From NCBI GenBank assembly GCA_905221605.1, contig CAJNDS010000452.1, positions 126,001 through 136,955 of the forward strand: a stretch of DNA of 10,955 bases. The letters run 5' to 3'. The DNA comes from Symbiodinium natans. Its lineage: Eukaryota; Sar; Dinophyceae; Suessiales; Symbiodiniaceae. Shown here piece by piece: positions 1 to 8,443 of this stretch (the stretch's first letter is position 1; every line of letters begins with the position of its first letter). A program made the position numbers and the translations under genes. The notes beneath the pieces were generated by a model. It did no database searches, was not told the origin of the DNA, and saw only the letters and a list, made by a program, of their open reading frames with translations.

Positions 1-670
1 GCTTGCAGGGTCAGGGTTTTCAGGCTTTTGGGATGCCGACATCCTCCTTGAGGGCTTTACGGCTGCCACGCCACTCCAGCATTTTTAGTTGGCCTTGATG
101 TGATGCTGAAACAATGTGGATCCTCGAAAAGTTCTTTAATGCTTTAGAAGAAGGCCTATCCTGCACTCAGGGGGCAATCAGCCATGGCTCGACATCAGAA
201 GTCACACAGAAGGGGGCCTGAAGAAAGTGCAAAGCCTGAATCAGTTTGAAGACAAGAGTTCTGGACAAAAACAAGGCCATTGCCAGAGATAGCACCTTGG
301 GCTAGGGGATCCAGGAAATCGCCGGCCAAAGCCTGGAGCCCCCCAAAAAAGGCCCCAGAGAAGCTTTTCCGTCCCCCACACTCCCCACGTCAATTACAGC
401 GCCTGCGCCGTCTTCGGTGGTGACGAACTTTGACCACTGGACCTGGGATCTAGTCGAAGACAGGCAAACAACTGTCAGCTCTTCCTGAACATCGAGTTTT
501 TCTGGACCCCATTGAGGCCCGGTACAGACTCAGTAAGACTCATAGCGCTCTTTTGAATTCAGATCTCCAAGTGCAAAACTTGGTCTGAGGAGAACAGAGC
601 TTAAGGGCAGCGTTAACGCTCCAAAGCACTGCAAAGCGGAGTCAAGTGAAAGGCTCCCCGACTTATCCGG
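1..670. other. Non-coding stretch with no supported feature
   Basis: No reading frame of useful length is open on either strand here. The first 30 bases contain degenerate GGGTCAGGGTTTTCAGG-type sequence that faintly recalls telomere repeats but is too imperfect to call. A 6-bp hairpin (CCAAGT, 567-572; ACTTGG, 578-583) is short enough to be chance. No promoter or RNA gene is recognisable. Confidence 0.5.
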
Positions 671-1085
671 AGTTTGGTTCAACGTGGGGGCGTTCTCCGC
701 CATGGCGCCGGCAATGTTGGCAAATGCTCGATTTGTGCTGCATTCGTCAGCCAGTGTTGTCGACTAAGCCGTGCTTTCTGGGGAGGTCTGCTGTCGAGGC
801 TTGCAACGGCAACACTTCTGGGTGAGGGTTGGGTTGGATGGAGCATCGCCCGGGTGGGGCTTGGCACCTGACAGCTGCGGGGACGATTTCTGCTGCCAGC
901 CCGTAGCGGAAAATGCGTCCCATGTGTCTCATGAACCATCACAATCCGAAGCTGCAAAGCTTCGCAACTGATGGCAGTCGTAGGTTCTTTTTGAAACGTC
1001 CTCACACTTTGCCTGCCCGTGAGCGAAGCAGGCTGCCACTCGCCGTTCTTTCGATTCGACGCCTGCAGGCTGGTCAAGGCATGGG

Positions 1086-1116
1086 GCGGTGCCATGCGGT
1101 GCCATGACCACGTGGT
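1086..1116. repeat. Tandem 10-mer next to a CACGTG palindrome
   Basis: GCGGTGCCAT occurs twice back to back (1086-1095, 1096-1105). It is followed at 1107-1116 by ACCACGTGGT, a perfect 10-base palindrome centred on CACGTG, which is the E-box/G-box core bound by bHLH and bZIP factors in animals and plants. Whether such factors act on it in this organism is unknown. A second CACGTG palindrome (CCACGTGG) lies at 10808-10815. Confidence 0.5.
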
Positions 1117-1133
1117 GCCTACATGTGCCTACG

Positions 1134-1201
1134 TTGCCTGATTCACCGAGAAGATGTGAACTTACAGAGCAACAAGATTACAGATACATTTGCCTGATTC
1201 A
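1134..1201. repeat. 12-base direct repeat, 56-base spacing
   Basis: TTGCCTGATTCA occurs at 1134-1145 and 1190-1201 in the same orientation, 56 bases apart. The 44 bases between show no inverted ends, so this is not clearly a target-site duplication around a small insert. It could be a remnant of a tandem unit. Confidence 0.5.
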
Positions 1202-1590
1202 TCTTTGGGAAAGACATCTCACAAAAGCATGATGCTCTGCACATGCTTGCGATCTCTCTCTTCGTGATATTCCGTATTCAGCCAAAGACCTAGCAGAAAC
1301 TTTCATACTGACTACGTTTATGCTACCAGTCACTGACCTGAGGAGCATCGAAAACCAGTAAACAGCATCTACCTTGACCTTGCCTCTCCGCCAATCGCAG
1401 TGACGTCCGAGCAGCACCCTGGCAACATTTTGCAGAATTTTGCAGACCACGGACCCGTCGATGGACTACGCGAGATCAATTCACACTCTGGGACCAGCCC
1501 CTCAAAAACACCATTATTTGTGGCGCATCTATTGTCCCAGTAGCTGTCCCGCACTATATTCCAATCTTCCCGGCCAGTCAAACAACATAA

Positions 1591-2200
1591 CTACAAACTA
1601 CTCATTGACCTCCAAAAAGGTTTCGTCCAAACTTTCCGTCTTATTTGGCATATTTGGCCTAGTGACTAGTGTGGCAATAACAACATTTGACATCTAAGTC
1701 TTTTAACCAAGTCCACTCAAGCTTGTTTCATTATGAACATGTGGTACCTGATATCTGAGTCGTGAAGAGTAGAACCCTTTTAATTCAATTCATAACATGC
1801 ATGAAAGCAGTGTAAACTTCAAGCCACTTGATATTTTACGAATCCTCAGATACAAAAGAGCATTGCGTTCAATTGAAACGGCTATATTTAGAAAACTTCA
1901 AGTTGACGTGCCTACTATCTACTTTGTAAAGAGCACCCTCTTTATTCAAAGCACTGGCGCTCTCACACGAGAATTCGAAGCAAGGGCGCTCTCGAAGGAG
2001 ATGTGTCTGAAATGAATGCATGTGAGCAGACAGGAAACAAAAGCGAGATGATGTGGCTGAGGTGCGAGATAATATATATATATATATATAAAGACACCTT
2101 CGAACAAGATGCAACATCGACACTTTATGAGCATTTTATAACATCACTACGGTGAAGACTTTAGACATCGCCAAAAAAAACGACGTAACAGGTGCAAGAG
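1591..2200. other. AT-rich island
   Basis: By hand count, 60-base blocks between 1621 and 1920 run about 33-40% GC, while blocks such as 8461-8520 reach about 63%. The composition rises again after about 2220. No convincing gene is present. The stretch contains a 9-base direct repeat GGCGCTCTC (1956-1964, 1985-1993) and the (TA)n tract at its right side. It may be an old insertion, an intron or a spacer; the sequence does not say which. Confidence 0.5.
2071..2091. repeat. (TA)n microsatellite
   Basis: About ten perfect TA units near the right edge of the AT-rich island. It is one of three TA tracts in the window; the other two lie directly beside G-runs. Confidence 0.9.
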
Positions 2201-2422
2201 TCGAAATTGTCGTGTTGAAATCTGGCATTGTCGCGCACCGGAACCCGGGAGGCCAGGCAAGGGCTTTCAAATACAACATGTTCACGTAGTCCAAAGCACA
2301 CGTAAGTATTGAAGATGGCAAATTGTAACGCCATTTACGGGTTTTTTTTAGGGGTCTGGTTTCAGCAAAACGGGGCAATATGTGCAGGTATCTGAGAAAA
2401 TATAGTAGGAGGTAACTCATGA

Positions 2423-2445
2423 GGGGGGGTATACATATATAATAT
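2423..2445. repeat. G7 run followed by TA-rich tract
   Basis: Seven G (2423-2429) run straight into TATACATATATAATAT. The same order, G-run then TA tract, recurs in expanded form at 4604-4678. Confidence 0.7.
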
Positions 2446-2466
2446 CACGCCGTCCTTCATTTGTTG

Positions 2467-2526
2467 CTTCCTTGCTTCCTTCCTCCCTCGCTTCTCTCCT
2501 TCCTCCTTCCTTCCTTCATTCCTTCC
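2467..2526. repeat. Pyrimidine (CCTT/TTCC)n microsatellite
   Basis: About 60 bases are nearly all C and T on the plus strand, built from imperfect TTCC/CCTT units with only a few purine interruptions. It ends in CCAAAAAG directly before an ATG frame at 2534, so it could double as the pyrimidine tract of a 3' splice site. Simple-repeat expansion is the plainer explanation. Confidence 0.85.
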
Positions 2527-2533
2527 AAAAAGC

Positions 2534-2848
2534 ATGCGTCGCTTGGCACGCAAGTTTGTCGGTGTGAGACTGCTGCGAGTGATGGTCCCTCAACGTTCCG
2601 CGGTTGCACAAAAGGGTGCAGTGACATCATGTGACAACGCCATAGGGGACGATGCTGTAAACAGAACACAGCCGCTAAAGCCAGCGTTTCAGGCTTCCCT
2701 TTGCGAGGCAAGATTTGGTCAGAGAGGCAACACATGTAACCGAGGCCGCTTCTGGTTTTTCTCGCACCTCGGCTTGTCTATCTGGTTGGAGCGACAGAAC
2801 GCCTACGACCTACGAATTCGTGCCGTTGACACGTTGGGTGTTGAATGA
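2534..2848 (+). CDS. Unrecognised ATG-started frame, 104 aa
   Basis: I do not recognise this frame. It starts with a true ATG (MRRLARKFVGVRLLRVMV...), ends at TGA, and lies right after the pyrimidine microsatellite. The first ~20 residues are rich in Arg, Leu and Val and lack acidic residues, which resembles an organelle-targeting leader by composition only. The C-terminal third (around residues 70-104: NRGRFWFFSHLGLSIWLERQ and onward) is aromatic and hydrophobic, then mixed. There are no cysteine clusters or catalytic motifs I can name, and no frame of similar quality flanks it. A chance opening, or one exon of a spliced gene entered through an acceptor at the AAAAAG just upstream, are both possible. 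Confidence 0.2.
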   Translation: MRRLARKFVGVRLLRVMVPQRSAVAQKGAVTSCDNAIGDDAVNRTQPLKPAFQASLCEARFGQRGNTCNRGRFWFFSHLGLSIWLERQNAYDLRIRAVDTLGVE

Positions 2849-2849
2849 A

Positions 2850-3588
2850 GAACCGACCCCTTCCCAACAGCCAAACCCACAACACAAACGAATCGCACCT
2901 AAGCACCCACGAGGGTGGGGATCGGCGTGCGATGTCTTTCTGCCGAACGTTTTGTCAAAATTGTGATAACAGGCATGTGTTTTGTATTGTTGTAACTCTC
3001 CGTGTCGCTGTGAAACTTGCCCATTGTTTGCGCATGTCAACACCAGCGGGAGGCATATGGCAGGCTTCCAAGTTTCCTTTGCAGAACAGAAGCCGATATT
3101 GTAAGGAAAGAGCAGAGACAGAGAATTTTCACGAAACGCGATGAACAGTCAGGAAGGGTGGCATGTAACAAGGCTGGTCTTACCCCTCGACTAACAGCCC
3201 CTCGCAAACAGCCCCCAATCCGTTACATGAGGTGAGAACGAGCAGTGCACGGCTGGCATTCAGCCTGTGACAAGCTTGCTGGACTTCGAATCCTGACCCT
3301 TCACACACCCCTGCACCCAACAGGCAGGGCAGCCACTCTCCCTCTGCTCCATACTGGTTTGTTTCCTTCTCTTTCGGCTGTAGCTATCCGGCCTAGAACA
3401 AACCTACAACTCCCGGAGGCCCCTTTCAGATCGAGCCTGAGCAAAGGACGGCGCTGCCTCCGCGGCAGGTGGGGCACTCAGCACCTTGGAAGCCAGCTTT
3501 CAGGGAAAATGGACTTTCTGAATTGCTGAAGTTTGGAGAACTTAGGATCTGGAGCTGAGCTCTTAGGAGTGGCAGCTGTCAAGATGAC
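2850..3588. other. Stretch with only short frames
   Basis: Frames of 70-100 codons overlap in several phases without agreement or recognisable motifs. Around 3280-3300 the sequence CTTCGAATCC partly resembles a tRNA B box, but no tRNA cloverleaf can be drawn around it. I see no supported gene. Confidence 0.4.
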
Positions 3589-3919
3589 ATGGGTTGCCAA
3601 ACCCTCGGATCTCGCAGAGTTTCGGTGCCCCCAGCGTATGACTCGTATGCCTTCATGAAGCCCCAAATCCCGCCTCTGCCGCCTCCCTGTCTGCAGCATC
3701 CTCAGCCGCTGCAGCAGCTGTACCCTCTTCCTCCTCACAGGGCATGGAAGGCGCGTAGTCTGAAGGAGATTTTAAGCTCAAAGAAAAAAGCAAGATGTGG
3801 CGGTCCTTTGCTGGCTCCCTCTTCGCCCCGGGCACGGTGGCCTGGCACTCGTCCCTCCTATCCCCACTACCTGTCGTAGCCATCAGCATCTCCACTTGGA
3901 CAGTTGGCATGCGATGCAC
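3589..3919. other. Region open on both strands (Pro-rich plus, Glu/Ala-rich minus)
   Basis: On the plus strand an ATG frame runs 3589-3879 (96 codons). It starts MGCQTLGSRRVSVPPAYDSYAF and has a proline/leucine/glutamine-rich centre (PPLPPPCLQHPQPLQQLYPLPP) followed by a basic KKKAR patch. On the minus strand 3919-3653 is open for 88 codons with a low-complexity acidic and alanine-rich part (EEEEGTAAAAAEDAADREAAEAG). Both are products of the same CTG/CCT-rich DNA around 3670-3740, so at most one is likely real. I name no family; a repeat-like exon or chance are the options. Confidence 0.25.
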
Positions 3920-4088
3920 ATGCCTGACTCAGAAAGCTGCTGAAAATTAGTTCAGGGTCAGTCACTGGTTCTCTATCGGGACAGTCTTGCAGAGATGGGC
4001 CAGCGGCCCTGCGTAACACTTGCAGCAGTTGCTGCTCTGGGAAATCTCTTGGGAGAGCTTCCAGCCCAAAGGAACACTGTCGAAAACG

Positions 4089-4439
4089 TCAGGCACCAGA
4101 GCCCTGCGGCGCCTTCAGCAAAAGCTGAGCAGGGATAGATGACGGGATCAGCTCAAACGAAGCTGCCATGTCCCGCATTGCCTCTCCAAAACCCTGGGAC
4201 CAAAAGGGAACGCTATCCATCGTAAAGGGACCAGGGCCGACAGGGTCCGATAGGGCGTCAGATGAGATTCGACTACTGGGGAACAACCGAAGACCCATCA
4301 TGCTACAAACCAAAGTCTGGGCTGAAGAAGAACTCATGCAACTAGTCTTGCACAACTCTGTCGCAGCTTTGGGCCGTAATGCTCTGAACCACCCTGCAGC
4401 CCTTCGGAGAACACCAAATTGTTGATCTCCAAATCTCAA
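4089..4439 (-). other. Exon-like open frame, competing with a plus-strand frame
   Basis: The minus strand is open from 4439 to a TGA at 4089 (116 codons) but does not begin with ATG, so it could only be part of a spliced gene. Its C-terminal half (GPFTMDSVPFWSQGFGEAMRD and on to AQLLLKAPQGSGA) has ordinary protein composition. The plus strand is also open from 4126 to 4425 with an ATG at 4168 (MSRIASPKPWDQKGTLSIVK). Neither matches a family I know. The two readings exclude each other in practice and nothing internal settles the strand. Confidence 0.2.
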
Positions 4440-4603
4440 AATCTGAACACTTTTGAAGGGCAGCGTGTCGGCCTTGATGCTTTGCTTTGGGGTTGCAGAT
4501 GGAAGATGAACGGGAGGAGTCAGCTGAGCCTAGGTCTGCAAATCTCCCCACATACACGAAGCCCCACCTCCGACAGCGAGAGCTCCTCGGAGAAACCTGC
4601 CGA

Positions 4604-4617
4604 GGGGGGGGGGGGGG
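4604..4617 (+). repeat. Poly-G tract (G14)
   Basis: Fourteen uninterrupted G on the plus strand, followed after seven bases by a GT/TA microsatellite. Tracts like this are prone to sequencing and assembly length errors and can form G-quadruplexes. Confidence 0.95.
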
Positions 4618-4620
4618 CAT

Positions 4621-4679
4621 TGTGTGTATATATATATATGTATAGAGAGTTATGTATATATATATATATATATACATGT
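4621..4679. repeat. GT/TA microsatellite, two blocks
   Basis: Two TA blocks (about 4627-4639 and 4656-4675) are separated by GTATAGAGAGTTAT and preceded by TGTGTG. Together with the preceding G14 this forms a compound simple-repeat region of about 75 bases. Confidence 0.9.
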
Positions 4680-4760
4680 AGATAGAGGTTTTTTTTTGGC
4701 ACCCGCAGAGCTGGACGAACCACTCCGCAGGGATTTCGAGTCTGAGGTTCAATATATAGA

Positions 4761-4783
4761 GGGTTTAGGGCTTAGGGTTTAGG
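4761..4783 (+). repeat. Interstitial telomere-like patch (TTTAGGG strand)
   Basis: GGGTTTAGGGCTTAGGGTTTAGG contains three TTTAGGG-type units, the middle one shifted to CTTAGGG. TTTAGGG is the telomere repeat of dinoflagellates, most plants and some other protists. Three units deep inside ordinary sequence mark an interstitial patch, not a chromosome end. Its reverse strand supplies the TAA stop of the minus-strand frame 5163-4765. Confidence 0.8.
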
Positions 4784-5163
4784 AGCTGCTTGTAGGGTCG
4801 GGCGGTTTTTGGAAGTCTGGCGTTGAGCAGACGCCCGGAGGCCTTGAATGTTGTATTGAATAGGGAATAGGGCCTATTCGGGTTGAGCTGCTCAAACTCT
4901 GCCAAATCGATGGGCCAAGGCACCCTCGAGGAGACCCCGCTTGCCCTGAAGAAGTTTCTGCAGGGCACCTTCCACATCGAAGCAAGTTTGGCAACAGAAC
5001 GGCCGGAGAACATTCCTAATAACAGGTGTTGGAGTGTGTCCCTAAGGCCTAAGGCCTGCCGCATGGAGAACAAGTGCGGTTTTCCGCTCGGTGCTCTCAG
5101 GCTTTGAGACCCTTGAGGTGGCGGCTCCGGGACTCTCCGAGACCTCTTTGGGTGAAGGTACAT
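4765..5163 (-). CDS. Unrecognised ATG-started frame, 132 aa, ending in telomere-like repeat
   Basis: The minus strand has a true ATG at 5163 and stays open for 132 codons to a TAA at 4765, which lies inside the telomere-like patch; the last residues (LLNPKP) are translated repeat. The body (for example FSMRQALGLRDTLQHLLLGM and VPWPIDLAEFEQLNPNRPYS) has normal protein composition. The plus strand is also open over 4871-5107, with an ATG at 4910 reading MGQGTLEETPLALKKFLQG, and its codon third positions fall on the same bases. The high GC at those positions therefore fits either strand. On the plus reading a possible donor AACAG|GTGTTG lies at 5025/5026. I know no family for either; an exon of a spliced gene on one strand is the likeliest real content. 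Confidence 0.25.
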   Translation of the reverse strand: MYLHPKRSRRVPEPPPQGSQSLRAPSGKPHLFSMRQALGLRDTLQHLLLGMFSGRSVAKLASMWKVPCRNFFRASGVSSRVPWPIDLAEFEQLNPNRPYSLFNTTFKASGRLLNARLPKTARPYKQLLNPKP

Positions 5164-5467
5164 TAGAGCTCTTCAATGGCAAAACCCAGCTTTTCTTGAT
5201 CTGCGGCTCTCAATCGCAATGTCACCCGCCTTCACTCGGCAGCGCTGCGCCTCGCAGTGCGATCTGCACAGTGCCCACGGTGCCAAACAGGACGTCCCTG
5301 TTGCGAGGGTTCGGGGAGCCTGGGAGCCTGCTTTGCCGCTGACGCTACTGGTGTGCCGCAGGGTTTTGAAAGCAGCTTCAGGGATCGCTGCGTCTCTCCA
5401 ATCTGCGAGGCCCCTTAAGTGGTTCCACTTTAAGCAGAGTGCCAGTCACTAGAGGGAGTGGCGGCTC
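5164..5467. other. Stretch with only short frames
   Basis: Two overlapping plus-strand frames of about 80 codons cross this part without recognisable motifs. Near 5415-5433 a small inverted repeat (AAGTGG...CCACTT, two-base loop) is seen but is too short to interpret. Confidence 0.4.
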
Positions 5468-6148
5468 TTAAGCAACTCTCAACCTCAACTGCCACCCAAC
5501 ACCCTGAAACCCATGAGTGCAAAGCTGTGGCCTCAAGTGTCTCACAAGCGTGATGCGGCTCACCGCCGCGTCCAAGGCAAAGGCGCTTTGGCCTTTGACG
5601 CAGGGAGCCGCTTTTTGTCCCATTTTTTGCCTTGTTCCAAGCAAACTCCAAGGGTTTCTCAAACCGGTTTGTGCTGAAACGCTGGACATACTTCTGGCTT
5701 CGGTATGCTTGGCCCGGCTTAATGGCTTGTGAGTGTTCCCGTGCAAGGAGAGCAAAACCGGATTCTTCGAAGTGTCGAAAACAAGACATCGCGAAGTCTG
5801 CAGAAACCGAAGAACTTGGGAAGCCCCGATTGTTTCCCCCGTCGGATTTGGGAGGGAAGAGGGGGAAGGGATGCGTATACAGAGGCCTGTGGACTCAGAG
5901 ACGTTTATCACGGCAGGCAGGCCTTGTCTTTTGTAGAGGTCCTTCACCGACCGGAACACCTGGAAGAGGCTCATCGGGGTGGACTTCAGCTTCTCAGGAT
6001 TTGCTTCGTGGATTTGGGGATTCGAAGCGGCGACGCTTGGGGATTTGGTGTTGTGGAGGCTCTTGGTGCCGGAGCATAGGCGCGCGGCTTCCTTGCTCCG
6101 CCCACTTTGTCCCCTTTGGCTCCACTGCCTTTCCTATCATAATTATAC
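5468..6148 (-). CDS. Best coding-like stretch: 226 codons without a stop, unrecognised
   Basis: This is the longest stop-free run in the window, from just after a TAG at about 6149 to a TAA at 5468. The first ATG in frame is at 5974 and gives 168 aa, beginning MSLFQVFRSVKDLYKRQGLP. The frame is open upstream of it (…NPQIHEANPEKLKSTP), so the ATG may be internal to an exon. The segment around residues 1-40 has strongly GC-ending codons. I recognise no domain, signal peptide or membrane segment. The opposite strand has frames on the same third positions: 5517-5732, 5733-5936 and 5937-6175, broken by only two stops. It also shows a consensus donor GTGAGT at 5729 and a consensus acceptor (CTTGTCTTTTGTAG) ending at 5936. 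A plus-strand spliced gene is therefore a real alternative, although joining those two sites shifts the phase. Confidence 0.35.
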
Positions 6149-6610
6149 CGTTCAATGAACGTGCAGTGGCTCGTCACAAACTGTCATTCAAGAGCTCATT
6201 CCTTTCTCTTGTACCACCCGCGCGGCGCTAAAGGCATGTGAACCACACGTCCGGCATTCATGTCAGCCACGACGAGCCATGCTGCAGCTACCGACCTAAC
6301 CCACCTTGCCGGCATTCCATGAGCACGCCCCACATCAAGGAGGCCAAAAGTCCGAAAAGCCATGAGCCCTCACCCTAGCTCCCCAATACAAACCAGCACA
6401 TACCCAAAGCATCTCTGCCTCGGGATAGACGAAACGGAACTCCACCATGCGTTGCAACTTGATCATGGGGAACCTCTGCCGTCTCCCATGGAACCCAGAA
6501 AATCCAACGCATCTCTATTTCAGCGCCCCATTCTGGGTCTACAATCTACACGTCTATATGGCTCTGGACACTCTACGGGCTGAGGAGGCCACATAGGCCA
6601 CAGCATCATG
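6149..6610. other. Stretch without a supported gene
   Basis: A plus frame at 6362-6583 starts with ATG (MSPHPSSPIQTSTYPKHLCL) and is open for 73 codons, rich in Pro, Ser and His, with no motif I recognise. The rest holds nothing beyond short openings. GCATCTCT and AACTCCACCA each recur, which is not beyond chance. Confidence 0.35.
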
Positions 6611-6883
6611 CTATTCCCCAGTATCAGGGATTAGGAAACTCCACCAGTTGGTCCGGTTCCCTGCGAAAGCAGAGACTAGAGCACTTGCTACGTAGGCAGT
6701 TTTAGTTGATTCGCGCAGCGCCTTGAGCCCGAACCTTTCTCGAAGGGCCGAGGAACAAGACAAGATCTGCGCTGTCAGGACTCGGATCCGCATCATCACC
6801 TGTGCGATATCTGCCATTCGCCCTCTCGAATTGAGAGCCCTCCTCCCCTCCTTCACTCTGTAGGCTGTTCTGGTTTGAGCCAA
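6611..6883 (-). other. Exon-like helical frame, unrecognised
   Basis: Minus strand open for 90 codons to a TAG at 6611. The first true ATG is at 6817 and would give 68 aa (MADIAQVMMRIRVLTAQILS...). Residues up to about 50 look helical: alternating hydrophobic and basic or polar residues (ALRERFGLKALRESTKTAYV) with alanine-rich turns, then NRTNWWSFLIPDTGE. The upstream part lacks an ATG, so a spliced exon is more plausible than a complete gene. Codon third positions are mixed rather than GC-rich, which lowers confidence. No family recognised. Confidence 0.22.
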
Positions 6884-7600
6884 CCCATGACTCTTGGTCC
6901 CCCCCTGTCAGCAGGCACGAGCCGGAGACGATGGTAACTGTAAATTGCGACTTTAAGTATTAAGCCACTCTTCAACATATATTGTTAATGGAGGGACAGC
7001 AGTTGTTTCATATTCTAGCCATGCTTCTGTGTTTGTGCGCTTTGCCTGTGTGACAGCCTGTGCGTGTATTTAGCCATGCTGTTTCTTTATGCTGCCGGAG
7101 CTTCTTCTACGCAAGAGGGCTGAAAGTTCGCCATCGGATCCAGGTTTTGGGGTTTTAGTTTTGAAGGCCCTCAAAAACAGACCTATCCCAAACCACGCCC
7201 ACTTGGTGAAAGTTTAGCCCTCGGGGGGCGTTCAGCCGTTCCAAACTCCAGACCGCTCCGAACCCCTACAAAGACCCTTGTTTTGATGCATGGACGATAC
7301 CAACGTTCTCGCCCTAGCAAACCCTTCGCACAACTTCGCAAGTGCGCCCAGCCTCGCACCGAAGCTACGGGGGACCTCTGACCGAGGAAGCGATGGCTCT
7401 GCGTGTCCTGGTTGCAGGCAACTGTCTACACTGAGTCCAAACTCAGGTCTAAACCTTCGCTTGGCAGAAGTTCTGTTCAAGTTCTGTGGCCGCGCATCGC
7501 GTTGGTTCTGGCGCCCCCTGGCTCCCCTGGATTTGTTTCGCTGGTTCACGGGGAGTTTCAGCATGGCCCTCGGCCTCGGCGAAGAGAGTATACTGTACGG
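6884..7600. other. Stretch with short frames and a small direct repeat
   Basis: TAGCCATGCT occurs at 7016-7025 and 7071-7080, 55 bases apart, in a GT-rich segment that also repeats GCCTGTG. Frames between 7232 and 7604 are open on both strands for about 105-110 codons but lack recognisable motifs. No gene can be supported. Confidence 0.4.
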
Positions 7601-7605
7601 CTAAC

Positions 7606-7634
7606 GGGGGGGGTGGGGGGGGGGCCGGGGGGGG
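7606..7634 (+). repeat. G-quadruplex-capable G8-T-G10-CC-G8 tract
   Basis: Three G runs of 8, 10 and 8 bases are separated by a single T and by CC. There are easily enough G triplets for an intramolecular quadruplex on the plus strand. It interrupts open frames on both sides, which argues that those frames are not functional across it. Confidence 0.95.
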
Positions 7635-8427
7635 TGAACATTCACCACTCGCGTGCCCGTTTCATGCAGGGACTGGGTGCGAGCAAGGTGGATGCGATGA
7701 CTGCAACACAAGATAGGTTCATGAAAGGAACATGTGACAGAAACGCGAGCTTGGCTTGCTTCACCGCCACTACATTACAGCGCTGCCGAATGCGGTTCCC
7801 ACAGGTTCATGTCACATGATCATGACCGGCGATTTGCCTTGGTAGGCTCTGCGTGCACACCATCTCTTGGACCGGGCTTCAGCTTGGTTACGAACCCAGG
7901 TTACAGGGACTTCAGGGATGCTTCAGTTTAATCAAGTCTACAGACGGTTTAGGCTGCTGTCCGCGGGAGGCACGAAGTCGGCGGCATCGATAATCAAATC
8001 AAGTGGGAAGTCTGGACACAGCATCACCTTCGGTTCAGCTATGCAGTGTGCAGAGCTACTGAGCGACAGCGACACTGCTCAAGCTAGGCTGAATGATCTG
8101 ATGTGTGTGTACATGTGAAGACAAACCAAGACAAGCAGCAACCATGTCATGGAAATCCTGTGCGGTGAGCGCAATGACGCTGACATCTCGGGTGACTTGG
8201 CTCAGCTGCTTCCTGGCCAGTCTGCACGCCCCCGCTGCACGTGCTTACTTACCCCTTCGTCCTTGTGGACTGTACGTTTGTATGTCTTTGAATGGGATGC
8301 AAAAGAGCTGCCGTCATGCTCTGGGCAATCACAACTCTTCATAGGCAACCATACATGAGAACTCACTGCTGCACGTGTACACAGGTCAGATACAACCTTC
8401 TTCGCAAGTTCCTTCTTTGCTGCTTTT
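7635..8427. other. Stretch with only short frames
   Basis: Plus frames of 65-83 codons follow one another in different phases between 7734 and 8358 without recognisable motifs. GCTGCACGTG appears twice (near 8234 and 8368). On the minus strand a GTAAGT lies near 8251 downstream of an open frame, but that frame crosses the G16 tract and has no ATG. Nothing can be supported as a gene. Confidence 0.4.
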
Positions 8428-8443
8428 GGGGGGGGGGGGGGGG
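8428..8443 (+). repeat. Poly-G tract (G16)
   Basis: Sixteen uninterrupted G on the plus strand, preceded by a pyrimidine-rich CCTTCTTTGCTGCTTTT. Its exact length in the assembly is uncertain, and any frame read across it depends on that length. Confidence 0.95.

Larger units (their letters stand above)
675..1590. other. Short overlapping frames, no supported gene
   Basis: Several frames of 60-140 codons overlap on both strands between 675 and 1111 and again between 1199 and 1590. None has a recognisable motif, most lack an ATG start, and they contradict each other in strand and phase, so I treat them as chance openings. Small repeats in this stretch are listed separately. Confidence 0.45.

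Noticed and set aside
674-1111. Cluster of frames on both strands, one of 138 codons
   Set aside because: They mostly lack ATG starts, overlap in contradictory phases, and show no recognisable motif or splice context.
3260-3300. tRNA-like TTCGAATCC with TGGCATTCAGC upstream
   Set aside because: A and B boxes are imperfect and too close, and no acceptor or anticodon stem can be drawn.
3871-3890. CGTAGCCAT resembling part of the dinoflagellate spliced leader
   Set aside because: Only about nine bases agree and the following TTTTGGCTCAAG part is absent. The CCGTAGCC near 10061 fails in the same way.
4168-4425. RRPIM in the plus frame, recalling the RPI motif of LINE reverse transcriptases
   Set aside because: A three-residue match with none of the other reverse transcriptase motifs (no F/YADD-type box, no conserved block around it) is not evidence of an element.
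7232-7819. Overlapping frames of 104-138 codons around the G-rich tract
   Set aside because: The GGGG-coded glycine runs come from the tract itself, both strands are open, and no family is recognisable.
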